Position numbers and translations under genes: made by a program
Shown: piece after piece, positions 13,943-25,060 of the stretch
Layout of the letters: every line of letters begins with the position of its first letter
Numbering within the stretch: the stretch's first letter is position 1
The notes under the pieces: generated by a model
What the model was told of the DNA's origin: nothing
The model's database searches: none
What the model saw: only the letters and a program-made list of their open reading frames with translations
Source of the DNA: Cristatella mucedo
Taxonomy: Eukaryota > Bryozoa > Phylactolaemata > Cristatellidae
Assembly (NCBI GenBank): GCA_009760855.2
Contig: WPIO01000014.1
Coordinates: 5,066,001-5,130,000, forward strand
Length of the DNA: 64,000 nt
Direction of reading: 5' to 3'

Positions 13943-14148
13943 TGTTACTACGGCTCACCATGTCGGTATGACGCGCGTCGTCGCCAAGACGACGGCGTCG
14001 TCAACCGATCCTTTTCGTTGCGAGCGGAAAGCCATAATACGAGAGCCGTCACCGTCTCCGTAGGACGTGGCGACGACGGAATTCGCCCAACGGACGAGCT
14101 GCCGGCGAGACTCGGCCAACGGCCCCGCCGCTCGACTAGAGAAAGAAC

Positions 14149-14152
<4 letters not shown>

Positions 14153-14183
<31 letters not shown>
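14153..14183. repeat. (GA)n microsatellite
   Basis: About 31 bp of uninterrupted GA repeats. Confidence 0.9.
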
Positions 14184-14186
<3 letters not shown>

Positions 14187-14630
14187 AGGAGGTGCTAGAG
14201 TTACTCGTTGCTCTCTGCTCTACGCTCGCTGTAGCCGCAGCCGGGCGAGTCACTTTCTTTTTTCCCATTCGACGCTGACGCTGGCAGATGCCTGCGGCAT
14301 CCGTTGCCCATCCTGTCCTCTCTTTGAAGTTGCCTCACTTTTTTGCAATCTTGCTGGAAGTCGCTCTCGGCCCTCGGTATGACTCGTTATGACCCAACGA
14401 ATAAAGTGAGCAGCTTAGCGGCGCTCGCGATTGCTTCGGCGGAGGCGACTTGCGCTCGCAATCTCAGCTGTCGCGCGCGCGCGACACGCCTCCGCCCAGA
14501 CGGCAGACCTTCACCGCGCAGTGCGTCTGCTCTTTGCGGCGGTCGGTTTAAGTTGGTAGCGCTGCTGCTCATTGGGCCGCGAGCGCTGACTTCACTTTCG
14601 ATCCGATTCAGGGTCCAACACCCGCTTCCG

Positions 14631-14747
14631 GCGCCTGCTCTCGCGCGACCTAGGGCGCCTGCTCTCGCGCGACCTAGGGCGCCCGCTCTCGCGCGACCTA
14701 GAGCGCCCGCTCTCGCGCGACCTTGAGCGCCCACTCTCGCGCTCTCC
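14631..14747. repeat. 24-bp GC-rich minisatellite
   Basis: Nearly five tandem 24-bp units of the form gcgcctgctctcgcgcgacc plus tagg, with progressive substitutions toward the right. The unit length is a multiple of three and both strands stay open, but no start, splice site or domain supports coding. Confidence 0.9.
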
Positions 14748-14759
14748 CGACCCGTGCTC

Positions 14760-15450
14760 CGCGTTAGGCGGCTCGTTCGGGCCGAGAAGAGTTTTCTCAC
14801 CGCGCGCGCGCCTGAACGACTGACCGTCGCTCGCGCAGCTGCGTTTGTTTCGCTCAAGGACACGTGACGCTGGCGAGCGACCGGGCGTTCCGACCGAGCT
14901 GGAGCGGAAAAAAGCAAAAACAAAAGCGCAAAAAGATCGGAAAGCGAGCGGACGACGAGCGCTCGCTAATGACTGCAATGTTCGCTGCAGTGTCGCGGTG
15001 GGGGGGCATCGGCGAGCGTTTGCCCGGCCCTCGATAGGAGTTCATTCAAAGAGGTCAACCGCACAGACTCACTCCATGAGCTTCGCTCCGAGTCGGCCTC
15101 GGCGAGTGCTACGTCCGAGCGGTCTCAGTAGTTCTCTAGCGAAGCTTCCGCTAGTTCCGCTACTTCCGCTTCGCACGAGTCCCGTTCGCCGCGTCGGACG
15201 AGCCCCGCTTGCGCTGCAGCCGGCCGCTACGCGGCGCCAGCATCTAGCGCTTCGTCGCGCGAAGGCCACTGCAGAAGCTCTGCAATGCAGCCGTCATAGA
15301 GGGACGCATCTGCACTGCACCAGCCTTTGCATATAAACCGTAAACTCGAAGCTAAAAGTGGAACTCAATAGACAATCATTCCGAATGGCCTTCCGACGGC
15401 AAAAAACTGTAGCTCATAACATACCCGGATCCTCAAAACTATAGTTCAGG
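14760..15450. other. CpG-rich block, no gene recognised
   Basis: CpG-rich DNA with open frames on both strands that have no resemblance to known families. It ends where AT-richer repeat DNA begins near 15350. Confidence 0.45.
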
Positions 15451-15454
15451 AATC

Positions 15455-15605
15455 GTTAATAATAATAATAATAATATTGCACTTGATAAAGCGCCCTCAG
15501 AGAACTTAATCTCTTTCTAGGCGCTTTACATTTGCTGCAAAGTGATACGCAATAGAATATTAATAGTCTCAAGAGCTGTCGTAATCTAACCGGCTTAGCA
15601 TAGCA
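15455..15605 (-). mobile_element. LINE/SINE 3-prime tail with short unique body
   Basis: On the minus strand the element ends gcaaatgtaaagcgcctagaa..ctctgagggcgctttatcaag then (ATT)n at about 15460-15478. The hairpin is intact. The body continues to gagctgtcgtaatcta, which is similar to motifs near 60-100 and 22918-22945, suggesting another family that uses the same tail. Confidence 0.7.
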
Positions 15606-15879
15606 GCCTTCGCTGCCCCTCGCCTCGAATTAAGGCCTCGAATCCTCGGCCGAGATAATGCAGGAAGCCTTACGCAAATGTATGTTAGACGGCAGCGCTC
15701 GGCTTCATTACCTCGTCGGGGTTAAACGTGAATTACTGCGAATGATGAGCAGACGCCTTCTTAGCATCATCGGTCATTATAGCTCTCTTCTTTTTCCTAT
15801 CTTTGCCGAGAACCCGTGGCAGTAATCTTGTACTAATCGCATTGCGTGTGACCATATTGGTGAGCATTTTGTACCTGAA

Positions 15880-16435
15880 GCGTTTTGGTCTTCAAGTCCC
15901 AGCGGTTTGAGCACGTGTCTCCTTTGCTGAAAGAGCTAGGATGGTTGCCGGTTGAGCAAAGGATACGGAGCAAAGTTCTTACGCTGACCCACAAGGCCCG
16001 CCACGGCTTGGCTCCTTCATACCTAGCTGAACTGCTGCATCAGTTTCAGCCTGTTCGCGCCCTCAGGTCCTGTGTGGACAATAAATTAGCTGTCCCATTC
16101 CTCCGCTTAAAGACAGTTGGCGACAGAAGCTTTAGCTCTGCAGGTCCTAGACTGTGGAACTCGCTTCCACAATTCTTACGAAACGACATCTACTCTCCAA
16201 CTGCCGACTATGGCAAATCTTTTTCAGTTCTATGCTACTCACAACCTCAACTGCTCTCCTAACTCTGCTATGCTTCCCACTTTCTCTTTGTTGCGTGAGA
16301 CGAAGTCTGTTGGCTACCGAATGCGTACCGAAAGCCGCTTAGGCTGTGAGTGCGCTATACAAAACTCTCCTGCGTAACGTCCTCATGGTCTTTATGACTT
16401 TGTGGAGTTACTGACGGAGATACATTACATTACAT
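15880..16435 (+). mobile_element. LINE-B, C-terminal end of the polymerase with 3-prime UTR
   Basis: A 125-codon open frame (15885-16262) encodes the end of an L2/CR1-type ORF2: ELGWLPVEQRI, KARHGLAPSYLAELL, LKTVGDRSFSSAGPRLWNSLP. The conserved spacing is complete, making this the best-preserved LINE-B piece. It is 5-prime truncated with no RT core. The 3-prime UTR resembles that of the 1480-3400 copy but ends in ACATT repeats rather than the hairpin and ATT tail. Confidence 0.85.
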
Positions 16436-16439
16436 TTAA

Positions 16440-17345
16440 TCCCCGCCCCCACAACAGATAAGATGGCCGCCTTAGTCCCGCCCATAGCCCGTGCTCTAAT
16501 CCGGGAGGCTGGTATGAAAGAGGGTTTCCCCGGAAACGCGCCCAGCCAACCCGGCAGAAGTTGAGTTCATCGCTGCAGTCATCATTGCAGAGTATTATGA
16601 GAAGAATATAAATAAAAGGAAGACAGGCGTTTTAAAAAAGTTTTTTTGGGAAAGGGAGCAGTACCAAGTAATGTGAGGCATTACGTGCATGCGGATGTAT
16701 AGCTCTGAGTAATGTGCGCCGTCGTGGGTCTGTTGGTGGATTTGATAAACAGACACACGGGATATTCCATGTAGAAAAGGCTGAAGCATTGTTTACAATT
16801 GCATAATCGAGGAGTTGCTCTGACCACCTCGGTATACTCGAGCCTACGAACGTCAGCCATTTTTATTTTGGCCGCGAGGTGTAGGTAACGAGCCCCCCCC
16901 CGGGTTTTGATTGGTCAGCTGGACCAACATGGAGCCAAAAAGTTGAGACAGACTCTCTTTCTGATGATTCTGCAGACTTGGCTCCTCCCCCAAAAATGTT
17001 GTGACGTATGATGACGTAGTAGCCCAAATCTATTGGAAATCTGTCCAAAATCTGTGGGAAAGTCTGCCGTGTAAACGCAGCTTAGGCATCGGCAACCGAC
17101 CGGTGCTAACCAGAGTAAGTCTCCTAAAGGTGTTACCATCTAGCCAGGATTTTGCTAATCGCTCTAGAGTGGGACCGCAGCGAGGCCAAATGAGTGGTTG
17201 AGTGAGCCTTCAGCCCCAACACGAAAGCCCGGCAGTGCTCGCGAATGGCCACTGAGATTTCAGAGAGGTTGCTACCGGGCTTGAGCGTCTATTAAATAAA
17301 TTGCGGAACGTACAATGCTGTACGCGGTGGCTCTAGAGCTTGGTG
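16440..17345. other. Spacer, no gene recognised
   Basis: Unique-looking sequence with a C9 run near 16895. No coding exon or repeat family is recognised. Confidence 0.5.
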
Positions 17346-17349
17346 AGCT

Positions 17350-17520
17350 GCAATGGCACACTAGGTACGGCGGTTGCCTTTCATTACCTCGGTAACGAGA
17401 TCGTGGGTTCGAATCCTGCTGTGGGCGATCCGCATTTATTGCCGCTTAAGCTGTGATGATAGCCTTCAAGATTCTTCTGCAGCTACACAAAAAAGCAGCT
17501 GCTAAATCAGCTAGTATTTT
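17350..17520 (+). mobile_element. tRNA-derived SINE (SINE1), well preserved
   Basis: A-box-like tggcacactaggtacgg (17354), canonical B box gtgggttcgaatcctgc (about 17403-17419), body ctgtgatgatagcc..ttcttctgc and terminal tcagctagtatttt. Layout matches the copy at 45322. The head resembles a tRNA but lacks a pairing 3-prime acceptor strand, so it is not a tRNA gene. Confidence 0.85.
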
Positions 17521-17714
17521 CTGGTCGGCATTGCAGATCCGACGAGACTCTCTACATAGGGCAACCAATTTTTATTGCAAATGCGGATAGATTGGCTCAT
17601 ACAGTCCATCAATTTCAAGAAATACTATCGTTGTAGGGATTGCATTTTAAAGTTTCAAAATGTAAGCAATTCTTTTTTGGACAGTTTTAAAGAAAAGCCT
17701 CCTTCCCATGCTCT

Positions 17715-17870
17715 CAATTTAGCTTATTCAATAACCTCATTTTTATAGGTCAGAAGAGCCTTAACGGCTATCACCACCACTTGCACAGAGCAATGAAGGA
17801 CCGCCCACTGCAGGACTCGATCCCACAGCCAAGAGCGAGCACCTTACCCCAGGGCTACGACCCAGGGGCC
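17715..17870 (-). mobile_element. tRNA-derived SINE (SINE1)
   Basis: Minus-strand copy with tail near 17715-17750 (gcttattcaataacctc), body agagccttaacggctatcacc, diverged B box (aggactcgatccc) and an A-box end near 17860. It lies 200 bp from the opposite-strand copy at 17350. Confidence 0.75.
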
Positions 17871-18149
17871 ACAGGATGCGTTATTCTGTTCGTTGTGTCG
17901 AAGAAGGCTTCCGGGTAGCGCTGAAATAGAGGTTTTTCTAAATCAGCCAGATTGTGACGGATATTCTCCATTATGGTTCCCGAATTGTAACGGCTAGGAA
18001 CCGATCGTGCGATGACCTATGGCCGAGGCCGCATAAAAACTGGCGCTTTGAGATAGGCAGCCAGTTGCGATTCCGGAATTGGCATTGGCGTTTGACCTGC
18101 TTGAGCACGAGGCCACAGAGCCGGGCTACATCATGGCTTGTAACCCTCC

Positions 18150-18380
18150 GCTGCTGACAGATAGACTCGTCTACCTTATGGAGACGGACTTTTTACGTTA
18201 AGTTATGGGCGCTTTTCGTCGCTGATGCTATCTCCCGTTAGTGTCGTCATACCTGCATGCATTAACTCGAGGCTACCTGCAAGTAACTGGTCGTGCCACA
18301 AGGCTCGGGCGTCACCCAGTATTCGCCTGGCGGCGGTTGAGACTAGCACCGCTACGAGCGCTGCACTTTCGGCATAGTTA
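18150..18380 (+). repeat. Dispersed repeat F, copy 1
   Basis: Resembles 62190-62400 over about 210-230 bp in the same orientation, for example gtc.tcatacctgcatgcatta and tggtcgtgccacaaggct. It sits directly left of the gypsy pol remnant, so it could be gag-side sequence of that element, but the second copy is not next to any pol. Confidence 0.5.
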
Positions 18381-18589
18381 CAACCGGATGCGGAAGCAGC
18401 ACGAAACGCAACGCTGCTACAAAAGCGGTGTCGGCTTCCAAGTCCTTTCGAGACTAGTAAAATTCTAGGTCCAGGCCGGACGCCAAAAAGGTCAGGCATC
18501 GAAAGCAACCACTACCGAAGGTGAACAGCTAAAGCAGAGCTTCTGCTACTCTTGTGCGTCCGACGACTCTCTAAGACTTGTGAGGAGGT

Positions 18590-21265
18590 CACGCTCATCG
18601 CGCTGGGGCGAGATCTAACCCTGAGCGTTAATACCGATGCTACGTGTAAGGTGACGTCCTTGGAGACCTAGCGTGTCCTTGTGCTTGGATTGTTTGATCG
18701 TCAAAATGCCACAAGAGACTGACGGCAAGCTTTTCGCTTACGATGGCACGCCATTAAACGTTCACGCGTCGCCTCATTCCCGATCAATTACAAGGGCAGC
18801 CGGGCTTATCTGGACTTCGTGCTTCAAGTAGACAACGACGTTCCTTCACTCCTAGGCTGACAAGCTTCAGGATTCTGAGAATCCTTGGCCCAGCACTGGC
18901 TGCTAATGCTCCCACCAACGCCTAATCGGCTCTCGGCCGTGAATTTACAGATTTCTTCGGAAAAGTGGGCACGCCGCCCTGTGAGCAGACAATTAGGTTT
19001 CTCGCTAATGCAAAACCTGCGATTCCTCCTGCCCGCCGTGTGCTATTTAAATATCACGACATGCTACCGTGCCAGCTGAACGAAATGGTCTGCGGGATGG
19101 ACTTCTTGCCCCGGTCACTGAAACCACTGGCTGGGCAGTTAGCTTTACCGCGCTTGTCTCCTGTCACCGAGCCTGGGTCCGAAAAAATACGTATATGCAC
19201 AGATCAGGGCTCTTTGAATAAGGCAATACGGCTCGAGCATAGTCAGCTACAGGCGCCTGGCGAGATCTTTATGAACCAAAATGGATGCTACTCTTTTCCG
19301 CACTTGATGCGACGTCGGGCTTCCTGCAAGTAGTCCTACATACGCCCGGTAGACAGCAGATCGCTGTGGCCTCAACCTTTGGGCGCTATCGGTTTCTGCG
19401 TATGTTCTTTGGTATAGCATGTGCTCCAGAGGTGTTTCACCGCATCACTGCCAACATATTTGCCGATTTTTGCCTTTGGTGTTCACCCTTATCGATAATA
19501 TTTTGGCTTCGAGCTCCACGGTCAACGAGCATGATGAACGCCTCTTCCATGTGCTGTCCTGAGATTAACCTTGACCTCAATGGAGCCATGTGGTGCTTCC
19601 GCTTCCGTAGGCAGGAGCCACCGTATCTGGGCCACATAGTGTCAGCCTCCGCGCTGCCTGCAGCCTGACCCAAACATGGTGGATGCGAGTTGTCATTGTG
19701 CATCAGACTCTCACCACTCCATACCAGCGAGAATCAGCGAGAAATGTGCAGACGGGCTACTACTGATGACCCGACCATGCAAGCCCGGCTGCTGCAATAT
19801 ACGGCTGTGGGCTGGCCATCAAAAGTCACTCAGCTACCTTTTGGCCCGTTCGTCATGACTTGTCAGAATAAGGTGGTTTTATTTTGAAGGCGACCAGTTC
19901 GGGCTACCGAAAGAAAGCTTGCTGCCGGCACGTGCGGCAGGATATTCATCAGAAACACAATGTTTTTTAAGTGCATGACACTGGCCAAGACCACAGTTTA
20001 CTGGCCTTGCTATGCACAAGACATTGAAGATATTATGTCTGTGCTCGACCGCAGCCAGTACCGCAGCAATGCAAATCCTGCCATGGTCCAACCTGCGCAA
20101 GACTTGTCCAAATACCCCTACCAAAGAGTGGCTGCCGACGTGTTCGATCTCGCAGGGCCCCACTGCTTACGAACGATGAACTAATACAGCGAATGGTGTA
20201 CGATTGACAAGCTAGAAGGGCACGGCACTTCAGGAGTCCTGCAAAAGTTAGGTATGGCATTCGCTTCCTTCGGTATCCCTGAAGTGACAATGACAGAAAA
20301 TAGCCCTCGATTCGCCGGACAAGAGTATAGGACATTTGAAACCAGCCTGGGAGTGAGGCATATAACTTTGAATCTGTGCCATCCATGAAGTAACGGGCAG
20401 GCTGAACGCATGGTGCTCACTGCAAAGGCTACAACGAAAAACAAGAGTTTTGACGATGAGAGCTCGCGCACCGCCTTTCTGCGAAAGCTTCGAAATATGC
20501 CTCTAGCTAATGATCTGCCCAGCCCTGCCGTGCATGTGCAGGGCAATATTAAAAATACACATTTTTATAGCGCCCTCAGATAACTGAATCTCTTTCTAGG
20601 CACTTTACAGATGCTGTATAGAAACCATTACCAAGTGATAGTTGGTAACATCCGCAAGCAGCAGGCCTAGTGTAGGCATCTTCGCTCCACGTACTCTCTA
20701 CCAAAGAGTGCACTGCGACCCAGTGTGGTTCCTCCATCAGTAACCAGGCGTCTGCTGAAGAGGAGGGCGTACAGTAACGGTACGAACGGCGGCCGCACAA
20801 CATGTTTGGATCTTCTACCTGGCGAACAGGTGCACATTTGAGTCACTAAGAGATGGGTTCCGTCAGAGGTTGCGTGTTACCGTGAAGCTCCCCAGTCCTA
20901 CATCCTACGCTTGCCAGGTGGCAGAAAGTTTCGACGCCACAGGACAGATAAATAGGACCGACGAGACCAACTCGGTCCATCGCTCAACAGTTGGCCTCAA
21001 CAGGCGCCCTCATCCTCGACAGAACATCATCGCTCCCTCTATCGGCACTCATCCAGCGGCAGCGCTACGTCGGCTTCGCCTGACCCACCTGGGTGGTGCG
21101 ATAGCTCATCCAAGGTAGATACAGCCATATCAGCAAACCAGGCCTGCTCCTGGGCCAGCCAATCAGAGGCTTGCATCCTATGAGGCGGCGCCTCAAGATA
21201 TTGTGACTAGAAGTGGCAGTGTCTGCAGGCGCCCACAGCATTTAGACCACTGTCGTAATTAGTTA
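18590..21265 (+). mobile_element. Decayed Ty3/gypsy LTR retrotransposon pol
   Basis: Blocks in pol order on the plus strand: protease-like end (LLG near 18853), RT from about 18960 with KIRICTDQGSLNKAI and FSALDATSGFLQ, GRYRFLRMFFG (about 19380-19420), and a degraded YxDD box (LIDN, about 19490). LGHIVSA follows, then the RNase H/integrase linker (RRATTDDP..GWP), integrase zinc and core segments (YWPCYAQDIEDI, YPYQRVAADVF, GIPEVTM, NGQAERM to 20410), and a C-terminal TRSG motif at about 21208. RNase H is essentially missing between 19660 and 19740. Several frameshifts and stops are present, and repeat D is inserted at 20553. An AATAAA at 21538 may mark a 3-prime LTR, but no LTR pair was identified. 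It is not functional. Confidence 0.85.
20553..20680 (-). mobile_element. Repeat D with shared LINE tail, inserted in the gypsy pol
   Basis: On the minus strand: ctgcttgcggatgttacc..cagcatctgtaaagtgcctagaaagagatt..tatctgagggcgctataaa. About 125 bp matches 28446-28590. It interrupts the gypsy integrase C-terminal region, so it arrived after the gypsy copy. Confidence 0.75.
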
Positions 21266-21351
21266 TAAGTCTGAGATCGTATGATTTTGTTTGACAATTC
21301 TTCCGATCTCAGTTTTGTTGCGATCTTTTTTTGGTTTTCGCTCACTCGTTA

Positions 21352-21353
<2 letters not shown>

Positions 21354-21421
<68 letters not shown>
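21354..21421. repeat. (AG)n microsatellite
   Basis: About 68 bp of uninterrupted AG dinucleotides. Confidence 0.95.
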
Positions 21422-21423
<2 letters not shown>

Positions 21424-21978
21424 CTACGTAGTGCAGCAGCCGGTATAGGCCACTGCCCGAAGATCTTGAGGGGATGCACCACAGAATCGCTCTGAGGTGG
21501 CCCACCGGGGCTGCGCCAGCGCATGTGCAAATCACTTAATAAAGTGCGAGGAGCCGACCGGGCTATCCGACTGCACTTTAATCGCCTGGTCTCGCAGCGG
21601 TCGTTCGCTCGGCTCCGGCGGGAAAGCCACAGCCGAGAGATCGACGCAAGGCTTCCGGCTGCGACGTTCCGTCTCGGCGGCTGATGGCTTCGTCTGCTAC
21701 GTTCTTTGTCTGTCTCTACGTTAACTCTCGTTCTGTCGCTCGAGACGACGGCGATAGTGTTACGAACGGGCCACGACGGCTCCTGAACAAAATTCCTTTT
21801 CGTGAACGAAGCGGGTGCCAGACCGGCTAGATGATGCTGGACAAATAATCCTGGAGCTGGCGAAGCCTCCTAGCATGGATACAGCGAGTCGTTGATGCTG
21901 CACCGATACATGGACTGTTTGATGCCGGTAGCACAGTACGGCAGTCGAGAGCGCCCACCGCGTCTGATACAAGTCATT

Positions 21979-22094
21979 CGTATGGCTCCGTAAGAGAACT
22001 TAATCTCTATCCAGGGGCTTTACAAATGCTGCAGGGCTCGAACCCGCGACCTTGGTCGTTGAAGGCGAGCACCTCCCACCTGAGCCAAACCAGT
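21979..22094 (-). mobile_element. tRNA-derived SINE with LINE tail (SINE2)
   Basis: Minus strand: A-box region cactggtttggctcagg, B box gcgggttcgagccc, then the short LINE-type tail (aaagcccctggatagagattaag..ctcttacgga). It aligns end to end with the copies at 7478 and 59645. Confidence 0.8.
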
Positions 22095-22315
22095 GTTGGC
22101 CTTAATATCACAAGACCGCGTCGTCAACGCAAGCATTCTATTCGGCAACTGCAGAGAACCACACGTTTACACCACCAGCCACGGCGTGCAACTCCCTAGT
22201 TCGAAGCCCCAAGTACAACTAATTATTAATACGTCCGTTCTGCTATACTGTCTGAAAATAGATTACGGCACATCCGGTTCTTATAGATTAAAACAAAGCG
22301 AGATAATGTTGTATA

Positions 22316-22852
22316 ATGGCACAAGAGTTTCCAATTCAACGACTTGCATCAACAAATGAACGCCTGCTGTCTTGCATCACCTGTGGACAAATTGCAGAGG
22401 AGCCACTGCTGCTGAGCTGCCTGCACAGCTGCTGCAATGGCTGCGTCGACCGTGCTGCTACAGCAGAGAGCTCAATGAGCATTCGTTGTAAAGCTTGTGA
22501 CGTACCCACCGACATCAGCAGAGGAAAGCATCACAGCGGTTTTATTGACGAGTGTGTGAGTCATTTTAAAACCCTGAAAGATGCTGACAAGTGCAGCCTG
22601 TGCAGAGAGGATGGAAGTGCTGATGAGCCAGCAGACGTCTGGTGCAAGCAGTGCCAGAAATTCTTATGTTCAGCCTGCATACCTGGTCATAACCGATACA
22701 ACAAGAGTCGCGTGACCATCGAGCTTTCACGAATCTCGAGCTGGAGTCAAGTACGTCGCAAGATGGCGCATTTGCGTCTCCTGGCAAGATGGCGCACTTC
22801 AGTCAAGTGGCAAGATGGCGGAGCGTTGTATACCGTGACGGAACTTCTATGA
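22316..22852 (+). CDS. RING finger and B-box (TRIM-type) protein, N-terminal exon
   Basis: An ATG at 22316 opens a 178-codon frame. Residues 20-61 are a C3HC4 RING (C20-x2-C23-x11-C35-x-H37-x2-C40-x2-C43-x14-C58-x2-C61), so a RING E3 ubiquitin ligase role is inferred. Residues 93-125 are a B-box-like zinc finger (C93-x2-C96-x13-C110-x2-C113-x4-C118-x2-C121-x3-H125); its final histidine appears to be replaced, as KSR stands where a His is usual. A GTACGT donor at 22751 would end the exon after residue 145. The remaining 33 codons are low quality and contain repeated gcaagatggcg units, so they are probably intron. No coiled coil or C-terminal domain was found downstream. The rest of the gene may be lost or too divergent to see. 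Confidence 0.7.
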   Translation: MAQEFPIQRLASTNERLLSCITCGQIAEEPLLLSCLHSCCNGCVDRAATAESSMSIRCKACDVPTDISRGKHHSGFIDECVSHFKTLKDADKCSLCREDGSADEPADVWCKQCQKFLCSACIPGHNRYNKSRVTIELSRISSWSQVRRKMAHLRLLARWRTSVKWQDGGALYTVTELL

Positions 22853-24218
22853 CTCGGCGACGCGAGTCCACAGGCAGTGAGCTGCTCGTAGGTTATAATT
22901 CATAAACTGCTAATGATCTCTAAGGCTGTCATAATCTGGCTTATACGGCAGGCCGATACTAGACTAGGCCACCGTCTTCCGCCCGGGTAGCGGCTCTTCA
23001 AAAGGCGCAGCCGGAAGCACCGGACGCAGTCGCGTTGTAGTCGCTGGATCGGACAAACAGCGGGCGCATCGACCGAGTAGACATGCTGGCACGTGATCGC
23101 GAGCTCTTGTCTGCAGTCATGAGTTGGAGGCGCCGATGCAGCTGCCGAAGGGGGAAATCAACTGGACGGCTGCGTGGTCGTTCGCTGGCGCTCCCTGTCG
23201 CGAGAGCTCGAATGTCGTTGACCAACTGCCGTCGCTGGCTCATTGTCCGGCGGCGGCGGCTAGTCAGACGTTCGCACGTAAAGAACAGGACTGCGGGTTC
23301 CGGTCCGGGAGGCACGTGCACGTGAACTCTCAATCCCGGTTGCCAGCCTGCTAGCGGGAATGGAAGCCGCACTTCTGCCGCCGTGCACAAATGCGGCTGA
23401 GGAGTACGCTGCTGACTTTTCTTCATTTCTCCGAGGCTCTTGGTGACGGCTTCAACTCGACTTCCGTCTGGCGCTCTGACATCCGAACAATGGCGGCCGC
23501 TTCGAACTGCGAAAGACGGCAGCGAACGGAGGCGGAGCGCTGCTCCTACGATCGGGCTGCGAACTGCTCCACGTTTCAGCATTTTCTTGCGCAGCAGCCT
23601 GAGCCCGGCTCCGGTTGCTGCGTGCTGCTGCGTCTCTTGAAGAGCTCCACACGGCCGCTTCCCGCGCTCGCTGTGCACATCGTTGCCGACGGTCATTGCC
23701 GAGAAAGCGACGTCTAAATTTGCTTTTCCCTTTAAGGCTGCCCGCGCCCCAGTGCGTCGACCAATCCCGTTAGCAGCGCCGAGCGCCATCTGCGGCCTAG
23801 AGCGCCATCTGCGGCCTAGAGCGGCCGCCGCTCGCCCTCGAAGCCTCGTCAAAGCCGCCCCCGAGGGGTGCCAACGGTTCGGCAGCGATCGCGCCGCGTT
23901 CTCGGCCGAACCGATCGCCGCGGCTCGGCTCGCCGCCGCGCGCCCGGCGCACTCTGCTCCGGCTTCTGGGGCTTCGCGCGAGCAGTGCCGCCGTCGCGGC
24001 CGCCGCGTGAGCGCGCGTCGCGAGCGCGCGGCCGTGGCTCGCCTGCTGACGTCAGCCTGCGGGGAGCGCCGCGTGCGCTCGAGACTCGTCCGTCGAGCGA
24101 GCGCGGCGCGATCGACGTCGTTCGCCGCCTCGGTCGAACTAGCGCAAGCGATCGAAGCCACTGCGTCGCAGCAGACGTTCAATGGACGTCGCCGTTGCGG
24201 CGCGCGTCGAGCGGCCTC

Positions 24219-24223
24219 GCTGC

Positions 24224-24256
<33 letters not shown>
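24219..24256. repeat. (CTG)n triplet repeat
   Basis: About 12 CTG units with one CTA. It reads as poly-Leu, poly-Cys or poly-Ala depending on frame. Confidence 0.9.
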
Positions 24257-24934
24257 ACGGCGGCGATGGCACGCTATTCGTAACATTGAGTTCCGGGCGA
24301 TTTTGCGGCGACCGGAGATCGAACGGCTCGGCTTTTGAGCGCGACTGGCGAGTCCCGTTAAATCAAATAATCCGCAAAAGAGCGCGCGAGCCTCGGCGCT
24401 CGTGCAAGGCAGCCGACTCGGCGGTCGGCGCGCCGAGAAAGCGCTCGAACGGCAGCGACTTGGGCTTCTTTGATGCCGGAGGCGCCAGCCAGCGCGAACT
24501 CTCCTGCATCCGCTGGACACGCCTGCCGATGCTGCACTGGCTATAGCCGCGTACGCGCGCGAGCGCTGCGGCCGGTCGGAGCTTGTCGCGAGTCTCTGTT
24601 CGTCGGCGCCGGACGGTCGCATTTCGAGCTGCCAGACGTCACGCGCGCCGCCGCCGTGGCGACGAGCGGCTGAAAGAAAGGCACGCACGCATCCCGACTC
24701 GCCAAGCAGCCGCTGTGTTTTGCCCAGCACTCGAGCTGTCGTTGACCTTTCAACGGCTAGGTACGCTAAGCGTGGTGGCAGTATGGCCGCGCCTTTTAGC
24801 TCCGGTTCAACGTAGCTTCCGGTCTCTCACGCTGGTGCCAGCGGCAAGCTCGACTGGACGCGAAACCCTGTTTACTTGCGTTAACCGGAAGCGGAAAAAG
24901 TCAAGTAAAGGTTAGCTGGTTCGAAAGTCTCTTT

Positions 24935-25060
24935 GTGTATGACGACAGAAGAGCCACCGCGACTGTCACGCCGGCTTTCTGCGGGCAATGCAGAATTGCC
25001 TGAGCGGCACGAATCGAACCCGCGTGACCTGGGTCGCGCAGCGACCTGCCGTCGATGCGA
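24935..25060 (-). mobile_element. Diverged SINE1 fragment
   Basis: Minus-strand B box (gcgggttcgattcgtgc, about 25007-25023) with the SINE1 agaagagcc..gactgtcac body to its left. It lies in the CpG-rich region and is GC-shifted. Confidence 0.55.

Noticed and set aside
22998-24272. 424-codon minus-strand frame
   Set aside because: Stop-poor because of GC content, Arg/Ala/Ser-rich, overlaps equally long frames on the plus strand, no domain or splice signal.
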